Source of the DNA: Xiphias gladius | Taxonomy: Eukaryota > Chordata > Actinopteri > Istiophoriformes > Xiphiidae | DNA length: 64,000 bases | Assembly: GCF_016859285.1 (NCBI RefSeq) | Contig: NC_053412.1 | Span: 228,501-292,500 of the forward strand | Direction of reading: 5' to 3' | In this document: piece by piece, positions 1 to 11,400 of the stretch | Layout: each line of letters starts with the position of its first letter | Numbering within the stretch: position 1 is the first letter of the stretch | Position numbers and translations under genes: made by a program | Notes under the pieces: generated by a model | The model's input: the letters and a program-made list of their open reading frames with translations, nothing else | Database searches by the model: none | What the model was told of the DNA's origin: nothing

Positions 1-46
1 AAAAAGACAAAGACAAAGAAAAGAAGCTAAGCGTCGACGGACGTAC

Positions 47-2492
47 TTGTTCGCTGCCACGGCGACCACAGTGGACAACATGGTGGTTCGGCTCTCCTTG
101 CCACCGAAGCCTCCGCCCATCCTCTTCACCCGGACCACCACCCTGTTGGCAGGGACGCCCAACGCCTTCGCCACCAGAGACTAGGACAGAAAGATCCATA
201 CTGACATTTAACAATATGATTTTCAGTCATATATTGTTGTGTTATATATTTTGTTTCAGATCCTCGTACATTTTTATTTGTACTTAAACAATTTCAAGAT
301 ATAAAAACATAAATAATGAGCAATACAATAGTGTTTGTGGTACAGTTTGTGTACTACTACGCAGTCTTTGTACTGCGTAGTTACAGTATGTGGCCTGCAG
401 TAAGTGTGTTACATGCATCAGTAGATACATCTGCGGTATATGAAGCAGTAGTTTTCAATAGAGGCAGTAGGAGCAGTACCAGCAGCAGTAAGAGATGCAG
501 TAGATTCAAGAAATGCGCTGGACGCAGTAATAGATGGAGTAGATGTTGTGGATTCAGTAATAAATAAAGAAGAAGAAACAGCAGTAGAAACAGTGCATGA
601 TGCAATACGTGCAGCAGCAGATGGAGCAGATGGAGCAGGTGGAGCAGATGGAGCAGGTGGAGCAGATGGAGCAGATGGAGCAGGTGGAGCAGATAGAAGC
701 AGATGGAGCAGATGGAGCAGATAGAAGCAGATAGAAGCAGATAGAAGCAGGTGGAGCAGATGGAGCAGGTGGAGCAGGTGGAGCAGGTGGAGCAGGTGGA
801 GCAGATGGAGCAGGTGGAGCAGATAGAAGCAGATGGAGCAGGTGGAGCAGGTGGAGCAGATAGAAGCAGATGGAGCAGATGGAGCAGATAGAAGCAGATA
901 GAAGCAGATAGAAGCAGATGGAGCAGATGGAGCAGGTGGAGCAGATGGAGCAGATGGAGCAGGTGGAGCAGATGGAGCAGATGGAGCAGATGGAGCAGAT
1001 AGAAGCAGATAGAAGCAGGTGGAGCAGATGGAGCAGATGGAGCAGGTGGAGCAGATGGAGCAGATGGAGCAGATAGAAGCAGGTGGAGCAGGTGGAGCAG
1101 GTGGAGCAGGTGGAGCAGGTGGAGCAGATGCAGGGACGTGCTCAGTATCTTTACCTGCGTTTTGGAGGCAGACTGAGTGGAAACGAAGAGCTCCATCTCG
1201 CCGTCTTCCCCTCGGGGAACAGCCAGAGTGACGTTTGTCTCCAGGTAGAAATGTTCCTGACCTCCGATGTGCATCTCACCTGACAGACAGTCAGTCAATC
1301 AATAATCAATACCTGATTAACTAGGACCAGGAGGAAGTCTTTCACACACACACACACACACACAGACGCAGGCAGTCCTACCCTCCAGGATGTGGTCGGC
1401 CTGTTTAAACCCGGCCTCCAGGTCCCCCTGCTGGATGGTTCTGATTGGCTGATAGAAGGACTGGGCGGCGATGGCCTCCTGTCAATCAAACCGCTACGGT
1501 CAGTGTCACTTTCAAGACATTTTTTGAAACAGATCTGTTCTGATTTTTTCCCCTTGGCATTCTTCACACGTCAAGATGCGTGGCCAGTTTACGTCCACAG
1601 CTTAATGTGTCCCTCCACATCGCGCCCTCGAGGTTAAATGCAGCTGCACTGTCCCTAAAATCTGCTTCCTGTACAGTCTGAACGAACCGAACCTTCAGCA
1701 CGAGGGTCGAAGACTGTCGGCTGAGTCCTGAGGCTGGCACCAGACCAAAGGTCAGGTGGTCGCCTTCACCCAGTTTTAATCAGATTTAGCTGGAGGTTTC
1801 TTCAAACATCGAGCTGTTTCTAGACTTTTGGTCTCGTTGCTGCATCTGTGCCTGATGACCCGTCGTCAGAATCCTTTTTTTTTTACTCTCAGCCTCAGGT
1901 GTGGCTGGTCTCACCTGGATGGTGACGACGGGCTGCAGCTCTTCGTACTGGATCCTGACGGCCTTGGCGGCTCTCTGGGCGTGAAGCTGAGTGTCGGCCA
2001 CCACGGCGCCGATGATGTGACCCACGCACGTCACCTGCAGAGAGGAGGGGAACGGTGGTTAACCTGAACCTGACAGAGTCACCTGACCGGTTGAACGGAA
2101 GGACAGAAACACACCTGGCGGTCAGCGAGGACCGTCTCGTCGTATTCGATTTGTCCGGTGACGTTAGACCCGGGGATGTCGTCAGCAAACACACAACAGA
2201 CGACGCCGGGCAAACACTCCGCTGCTGAGGTATCTATAGAGCTACGGCACACACACACCTGGGTCAGACGGGACAGGCGTGTGGCGTGCAGGTGTGTGTC
2301 AGGGTTAAGGTTAGAGCCTTACACGATGCGAGCGTGAGCCTTGCTGCTGGTGACGAGCGACAGGTAGAGCTCGTTCTCGTACAGCGGTATGTCGTCGCAA
2401 TAAACCGCCTCACCCGTAGCCTGCTTCATGGCCGACAGGTGCATCATGGGACGGCCCACCACGTCATCCTGGCTCTGCCCCTCCGGCACCGC
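47..2492 (-). CDS. xdh: xdh exons 17-22: first part of molybdenum domain
   Basis: Exons 2323-2492, 2115-2241, 1915-2034, 1382-1478, 1155-1279 and 47-180. They encode [83 protein letters not shown] and [21 protein letters not shown], all hallmarks of this domain. The Glu and Arg that in bovine XDH contact purine substrates (802 and 880) should fall in EMELF and in the KESRTT stretch; that residue assignment is from family knowledge, not computed. The last exon ends at a GTACGT donor at 41-46, so the gene continues to the left of the window. Confidence 0.94.
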
Positions 2493-5400
2493 CTGGAGGA
2501 AGAACGTGAAATTACGCACCTGGACGCTAAAGCTGGGAATAATATACTTTTAACTACTTAAGCATTCAAAATTTTGATCATGTGATTATTTTCCATCCTT
2601 CGATTCGATCTTTTTTTTTTTTAGGCCTTTTTCGATATGAACACTGGATATTTTATAAGCTAATTACATTTGTAGAGTGAAAACTTCTATATTTTTATAT
2701 CTTTAACAGTTTTATATTTTGATTTCTATATTTTTTAAATACACTACCGGTCAAAAGTTTTAGGACATCCCCATTTTTCCAGTTTTTATTGGAACTTCAG
2801 TTCAACTTCAGTGAAACACCTTAGATACAAAAGTAGAACAGTCAGCAGTAAACTGCCCAAGGTCAAAAAAAGAAAGAAAAAGAACAAAAAAACCTGGGGA
2901 ATCCTGTAAACCTCATAGAAAACAGGTTTTTTTTCCAGGGATCAGAAACGGGTTCATTTACATCTTTTTCCTGCAGCGGTGGAAGGAAATGATCCCTTGA
3001 AAGTTGAAGCAAACGATTCTGTCTGTACAAAGGCAGAGTTGGAGCAAAGTGTGTTGCTACACCCTCTGATTCACCATCAGGTCACCAAACTGGTGTCAGA
3101 CTGGGAAGAGAAAGACAAGTAACAGTGGGAGACAGACTGGTTGGTCGGGGCTTCGTCCTAGAGCAAGATAATGACCCAGAACGTTAGAAGAACAGAACCA
3201 GGCGGCGACCTCACATGATGGAAGACCAGCACAGTCTCCAGACCTGAACCCCGTGGAGCCGGTTTGGGATGAACTGGACAGAAGGTGAAAGAAAAGCAAC
3301 CTGCAGGTGCAACATGTTGATGGGAACTTCTGCAACAGAGTTGGGACCAACGTCCTGAACAATGTTTGGTTCCCACTGTAGAAAGAAACGTCAGGAGTTC
3401 GGCTGCTGGACGATTCAGAAATTTAGCTTCAGTGAAGTTCAACAGGAAGATTCAAGGATTCCTTGATTTTTAAATAAAATCTATTTATTTTTTCTGTGTT
3501 TTGATTTCAGAAACACTGACAGACTGAATTATGTACATTTAAACAACAGCTGGAAAAATGGAGGTGTCCTGAAACTTTACATGAATAATTATATATATGG
3601 ATTTTTTCATTTCTATTATTAGGTTTTAGGCTAAACGGATATAAAATGAAACACTTTGACATTCCTCGTCTTTGAAGCGGCGTTTATACGTTTATGTGAG
3701 TATTTAAAACATTTAAATGCTTCCGTACACGAACTCCTTGCTTGTAGAAAGATTTAATGGTGCAGTTTCCCACATCTTCTCCCTACAGTGATTAAACCCT
3801 TTTTCTTCTCTTATTCCCGTCATTAACGTAAATGACGTCAAATTTAGTTTCCTTGACACCATTTTTAGTCTCATTGTGGACGCTACATTGAATGTCATTC
3901 AAGATGTCCAACATTCCCACAGGGAGACTTTTGTAATCCCTTAAGTGATGGTAATGAAGAGACTCGGACAAACTGAGTGTCCGTTGTACCTGATAGACCT
4001 GGACACTGGAGGGCGTCTCCGGACGGTAAATCTCTGTGGCGCTCAGACAGTCTGACCCGACCTCCTCCACGTCCACACCCTGAGAAATGAAAAACCGAAC
4101 CCGTTACGTTCAGTAAACGTCGCACAAAAACACGTTTTAAAGATAATCACACCTTGATTTTCGCTTTGATTAGAAAACTACGATTCAGCTCAGGGTGAAA
4201 CAAAAGAAGTAAAACATTTAAGAGCAAATATTCATCGATTTTTCTTCACGTTAAACAGATAAATTAGAGTCTCATGTGGGTCCACGTGGGTCCGGAACTT
4301 CCCAGAGCGTTACTTCAGGCTTCGACTGTTGCGTCGGCGTCGATGAGGTTGCTGGAGGCATTTCACTGGGAAGTGGAAGCAGATTTCTGGATCCGAATTC
4401 AACCCCAGTCCCGGTCCCAAGGTTCAGAAACCAGATGGACCGGGCAAATGTAAGGATCCGCATAAAGAAAACCAATGAAATGAAACCAATGACCTGCCGT
4501 CTGAGCTTCTGCAGCACCGTCAGGTAGAACTTGTAGAAGAGGCCGAGGGTCAGAGTTCGCCGGTACGTCACCATGCCGCCCGGCGCAGAGGGGTCGAGTT
4601 TCAGCTCCTCAGCCAATGAGGAGCAGGCCTCCTGCAGAAGCTCCTCCCCCCAACGCCTGGATGACATCAGAGAGTTACATCCTCCCTCTCCCCCTTTTTT
4701 CCTTTAAGCCTTATTGTCTGTGAATGCGTTACCTTCCCAGCAGTCTGTTCGCCGTCTCCTTTGCCAGCACCGTGGTCGCCGCCATGCCGCCGTAGCTCAG
4801 CCTCAAGCCGTCGACCACGCTCGTGCCGGGAGCGAAGGCGACGCTCATCGCTGCGGTGACGATGCTGATGTCATCCTCACGGCGCGGCGACTGTTTGAAG
4901 GCGGAGACGAACTGAGTCTGAGGCGGGAAAAGACAAAAACAGGAGCCTCAGATTCCGAACAGCGACGGATACAGCTCTGTGACAGCGGCGGTTTGGTGCT
5001 GACGGACAGCGGTTGCCGGGGCGATGCTGTCTACCTTCTTGCTGTACGGGATCTCTATGGAGACCAGGATCTCCTGCGGTCGCAGAGCCGTCCTCCTGTA
5101 ACCTGTGAAGAACGTGTCGTCCATCCGAACCACACGACTGCCATCTGACACACAGGCAGAGGTTAAAGGTCAGGAGCAGGGTTCAAACGTCACATTTAGG
5201 ATGGAGTCTCAGTTTGGCAGAACAGGGGCGACTCGGCCGGTCTGACCAAACGACCGAAGAGTAACTGAAGACCTAAATCACAGATTCATCATTCATGTCG
5301 TGAAACAGTTTGAGTTATAGATGGAAAATCACCGGGTGTTTGTCGTCTAATCACAACAGAGGACATCGGTCCGTGTTTCTGTTGCGTTAGTAAAAATGAC

Positions 5401-8400
5401 AAGAAAGGAAGTGTTTTTAAGGAACGTTTGACATGTTTGAACACGTCTTTGTGTCTTTCTGTTACACGGGCTGTTTACAGGCAGAAACAGTGACTCGGCA
5501 CTTTGGAGATACGCGAAACTCTGGATTAAAGGTCACTTGAACGCCCCCTGACAAATATAGAAGGAGTCAACACACCGTGACTGTGTGACTTCACGGACAG
5601 CCTTCCCTAACGCGCCGTACACTTTGAATCTAGGAAAATTACTTTATTATTATGTATGGCACCTTTCAAAGTAAACTTCACACAGTAGGGGGGACATAAG
5701 ATGTATTAGAATTCAAAATAAAATACAAAATAAAGATGCTGAGGACAAAAAACAAAACAAAAAACCAACCAAAAAAAAACTGCAAAAGCAAAGTTATGAA
5801 TGTCAGAAATTGATCTTCACTCGCTTCTAATCTACTTAATTCAAGTATGCGTGACCTCAGTGTGCGTGAGTTAAGTAATTCTTCTCTAGGTGAACTCTGA
5901 TCTTGGTAAAAAACACTAAAGAAACAGATTCCTGGAATATCTCAAGGATAAAAAACTGCCTACGTGTGTGTGTGTGTGTGTTTATTACCCTTGTCCATCA
6001 GGGTGAGTCTGCAACCTGCTGCCATGAAAACTGGGTTGAGGTCTGATATGGGGCTGGCTGTCATGATGTTTCCACCCACAGCCTGAAAACACAACAACAC
6101 ACTCATTGTTGTTGCACACACAAAACAATACAACCTCATTATTATAACACAATCATGTTTTTATCTCCTGGAATATTCTTTAAAGTGAAAGCAGACATGT
6201 TTTCCTGGCTTCTGTTGCTCACAATAACCAGAGAATATCAGCAAGTTCTCCAGTGATTAGTTCAAACCTTCTTACAACCAGAGCTTCACTACCTCAGGCC
6301 CCGTGAACTCACCACAGGCTGAGTGTACATCCTGGGAAATGGGCTCCAGGACTCTCAATCGATCTCACTGTTCCTTCCTTGTCCCCGAGGAGAGTTTTTA
6401 TTTGTAGCCAGTCACATGTCAGTTAGAAACACCGGCAAACAATAACAAACGTACTCGAATCTTGTTACTCGCCACTTTGACCAAACTGTCGAGCCACAGA
6501 CCTTTTTCTAAGAAAGGAAATGAGATGAAGGAATGACTGATGATGACGATTTTCATACAGACTCTGGCAAACGTTAGTGTACGGGAACCAGCCACCGGCT
6601 CTGTCTATCTCCTGTCTAGTTCAAAACTTCTCCACACTTTCCCGGGAAATGCTGTTCTCCCACGCACCCTGAACTACCCAGGGTGCCCTGTGAGTCTGGT
6701 TTAATTTCTCTTAATCCTGAGGGAACATTTGAAATCATCAATGAGTGAATGTCCGTTAGATTTTGATACTCCAGGACCTTCAAAAGGGAGCCCCCAAAAC
6801 CAACCAATACGGGACAGGGATTTGACCCCGTAACCCTGCTAGTGCCTTGCTCAACAGATGACATCCAGTTTGCGCGACTCACCGCTACGTTGCGTATTTG
6901 CTGTCCAGCGAACCAGCGCAGCTGCTCCAGGACGGCGAGGAAGACTTCGGTTTGATGAGGAGGAAGAGTCTCCACCGCCTGCCTCAGTACTGCCCCCATG
7001 TGGCTGAGAGTGCATGCTGCACCAAACACTATGCCTGAGTCCACACACAAAAACAGGTTTAGTTGTTTTTATTCTCATTTTCGAGTGTTCATTTTGAACA
7101 TGTTAGGTCTTATGTTCAGCCATGCTGGCGTAACGACGGTCAGGTTGTGCATCCAACAGTTTTATCCGCTGTAAAATATCTCGACAAATATCGGATGAAT
7201 CGTCATGAAGTTTGGTGCAATAATTTATGGTCTCCAGAGGTTGAACTCTAATGACTTCGATGACAGTTTGACGTTTCATTTAGTTTAACCAGCAGGTCAG
7301 AGTTTACATTTGTCCAGCACCGAATTTCTCGACAGCATGTAAAAAAATGCTAGCGATAGCACCGGCGACACTTTAGCATTAACGTTCGGATATAAAACAG
7401 CTTGACGACACGTCGGCATCGGTAAATTAATGTGCTAATTTTACACAATGTGATCAGTAGAGCTAAATGCTAATGCTAACGCCGTAGGCCTGTTGAGTTC
7501 TGCTTCCTGCGCCGAGCTCGACGGGTGCTGCCAGAGTACCGGTTTCAGATCTGGGTTAGTAGCCGATTTAACCCGGCGAACCGACGGTCACCGACGGGCG
7601 AAACATTGTTAAAATATAGCTTCAGGTCTCGGGTCTGGTTCGGGTTGCAAATTTGACGGTACCAGTCCGGTTTAGAGGCTTGGGTGATCACTTCACGTTT
7701 TTGTTTTTAACCTAGCAGCGGTATTATCAGAAGCTGTATCAGCGTGAACACTCACCGTCCTCAGTGTCAGTCACGGTGTTCAGCTCAGGGATGAAGGCTG
7801 GGGCGAGGATGACCGGGTACACCATGTTCTTAAACTTCACTTCGATACCTAAACACACACAAGCACACAGTGACTGAGCGGACGCCCGAATGAACCGACG
7901 AACGAACGAATGATTCATTGACGAAAATATGTTTGAGCCTAGGAGACAGACTGACCCACTTCAGTGTTTCCCACCACCACTCGGGCGTCTGGATGTTCCC
8001 ACTTCAGACGCAGAAACTCTTCCAGACTGCCGGGCTGCAGCCACACTGCCCGGTTGCCACGGAAACACAGCGAACGCGACCTCCGACCTTCGGTAAGAGA
8101 CTAAGTGGGAGGAAGGAAGGACAGAAGCAAGGAAGAAAGACGAAGAAACAGGATTCAGACTATGACAGAGTGCTACAACTTGAGCCTTGTTTTCAAACCT
8201 GTATTTATTCACATTCAGTCAAACTGTCCCATTAAAAGTTGCCGAATCAGCGGTGATCAGCTCCTGTTCTCAGTGTAGCCGTGGAGGTACAGACAACTGT
8301 CATTGGATCACTGTGACGCTGAAGGAAACTTAAAAACAGCAAGATTCTGAACGAAGTTCTGCAGTTAGAAGGAGCTTCTTGCTTTCTCTGGTTTCAAAGC

Positions 8401-11400
8401 AAATTCGTGGTTGTTAATTGCAACGGACATCAGAGATAATGATATCCGCGAAAAGTGTAAGTCACACTGAATCTAACAATATGTACCTTTTGTTTTAGAT
8501 GTGAGGTAAAATCATGAAGTCTGTGTGTTCAGATTTTCTACTGCCACTAAATGATTCAGTGTGTGCATGCTGTTTTGTGAATGCTATTTACCATCAGTTC
8601 AGGGGGGAAAATGACCTCCTGTGTGGGGTCAAAAGGAGCGAAGGCTGCTGCATTAAACAGAGGCGCGACGTCCTGCACAAAAACACCCATTTGACAGTCA
8701 GAAACATTTCAAAAAGCTGTTCTGAAAACTGTATTTATACAATGAGACAGAAAGAGGGACAGACTCACATCGAGATCTTCCTCTGAGGTTTTCTCAGCTC
8801 TGTTCTGACTGGCCATACAGCAGCCATTTTCCGGCCCTCTGCCACCACAGCATCCCCCCTCCTGGAGGAAAAGCCACAGAGTGAGTGTATATCGTATGTG
8901 TGTGTGTATTTAGAGTATGACTGTGTTTGCAGATCTGTCTCACCACAGTAAAGGTCTTGTATCCCTCCAGGATGGGTCGATATCCGGTGCAACGACACAG
9001 ATTTCCTAAACAAAAATGAACGCCATCCATGTTAATCTAAACTCTTTGAGAAATGATCACACACTTAATGACAGAAATCTTGTGTACTCTTACTAACTGT
9101 TTCTGCCACTGATTTTTTTTCTTATTATCCATAATTCAGAAGTCATGAGTTTCTTTCTAATGGCTCTGTGTGCAGATTGAAGTTTGGCTTAGCTTAATTT
9201 ATGCAGATCGAACCAGCCTTCGGCTCTTCTAAAATTAGGGTAAACTCAGTATATTACTGCATTTAAAAGGCCATTCAGAATCTGTCTTTACCCTGTAAAT
9301 TACATTTACATGCACATGAAGAGACGGAGTTATAGATTTAAAAAACATATTTTGTTTAACTGGTCGTAAATGGAAACAGTTGCCCATATTTCCACTGTGT
9401 TTTTACAAACATTACTGATGAAAACAAACCAATGTGGTTGTATCTTTACATATATATTCATTCTGAAGAGCAAATTACACCTGGAGAGATGAAAACGAGC
9501 CTTCTGGCTAATGTCTATCTGATAAATAAAATATATATGTTGTGCTTGATACATTTATTCTAATTATTTGTACTTATTTTTACGTGAAGAAAAACTACGA
9601 ATCCCATAATGCCATAGCCACTTTAACCATTTACAGCAATCAGATGTGTCGAAGAGAAGACGACACACGGTTGAGCCGAGCTGACCACATTTATCTAAAC
9701 GGTAAAACCAGTCAGGTTTCAGCTCTGTTTGATTCAGACCAGTTCAGGAAAGCCTGTCATGTGGCTCGACGTCCAGTCAACAGACAGTCTCTACCTTGGA
9801 AGGCCTCCTCCACGTCGGCCATTCTGGGCGTGGGGTTGTTTCTCAGCAGGGCGTACATGGACATGACGATCCCCGGAGTGCAGAACCCACACTGAGAGCC
9901 GTGAGCCCTGGCTATTCGCTCCTGAAGGCAAAAATACATGTTTAGAATAATTATTGTCGATCATAAAACACGTTTAAACCTGTTCGCGTACATTGAAACA
10001 CACGGAAAGCCGAGAACCTTGAAGCTACATGAATCAATATATCAAGCGTTTTATAAAAAGGGGTCGTAGACAGACACACTGAGACTAGCTGCTGAAGACA
10101 GTGATCGTCCATCTGCTCCACTAAGATGATCATGTTGCTCTGTGTCTGCTGGATGCTGAGGTGGGCAGCTGTTTTATAACACGTTAGACACAACTGTATG
10201 ACTTTACAAGTTGATAATGTGTCAGATGCTGTGTTTAGATTAGAGCTAGAACTGTGTTTAGAAACAAAAGGGGACTGAGAATAGAACCCTGAAGAACCCC
10301 CGAGGGTAACATGTAGATCATACGATGTGGCTGAGTCTCTATTTTTATTTTGTTCTGCCCCCCAGTGAGAAAAAAAAAGGATTAACGCAGCTTTAACACG
10401 ACAAGCCAAGTTTGATGAGAGTTTAGTTTGAATGCGACGTGTTTTACCTGTACAGGATGTAGTTTACGGGCCACGCTGCCAATGCCCTCCACGGTCGTCA
10501 CGGCGACCAGGTGTAGGGAGCATAGCGGGGCGAGACAGGCGTTGACGGCGTAATGCCTGGACTGAGTTAAAGACTGTTTATCCGCTCACAACGGGTTCAT
10601 TTATCAGCCGTAAAATGGGTCTCAGTCGTCATCATTAAAGGCTTCAGAAGTCAGATGAGAGCACATGACTGCAGCTCTGGGGTCGGTGCATCATTACCAC
10701 ATACACATAGACATATTTATACACACACACACACTCAGAGAGTTAAGGATACAGCAGCTGTTGGGTGTGCGTTTGGTATCTGGACAACATGACGGTGCAG
10801 GCTCCACAGCCGCCTTCAGCACAGCCCAGTTTGGTTCCCGTCAAACCCACTGAAAACACATAAACAGTTTACTGTGAATTCAGTGAATCGTTGAGAGCAA
10901 CACGTGAGCTTCTTCGTCCAATCGCGCTCAACTCGGTCCTCCGTTGTCTTTGTGTCCATTATTGGCTGGGAATTACTCAAGGACCATTTGATCTCCCGAA
11001 GGACTCTTGGGACCAGGGGTACTATAGGTGCCACATAAGGTACCAGGTCCTTGAGGAGGCTCAAATGGTCCTAAAAAAGGTTTCCTCAGGCCTCTGTTAT
11101 CTCAGAGAGACGGCATTGAGGGGAAACACCCCTTCAATTTGTCCTTGCAGGGGTGTCTGAGGTCCTTGAGGGGGTTCCAGTGGTACCTCAGAAGGTTTCC
11201 AGGGTCTTTGAGGCCTTCAGGTGATTCGTGAGATGGCATGGGAGCCCCTTGAAGAAGCTCCTTGGGTCCTTAAGGTGGTTCCGGGGGTCTTTAAAAAGCT
11301 ACCAAAGCTCCCTGAGCAGGCTTAACAGTCCTTGGTTCAGTTAACCGTTAACAGAGCCTGCAGCATCAGCTCTGTTGCCACGGTTACCTTTGATTCACCT

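Noticed and set aside
381-1298. 305-codon minus-strand open frame rich in Leu-His and Ser-Ala-Pro
   Set aside because: Only the xdh exon part (1155-1279) is real; the rest is intronic minisatellite.
3096-3442. Overlapping minus-strand open frames near 3100-3440
   Set aside because: They are antisense shadows of the decayed Tc1 transposase region.
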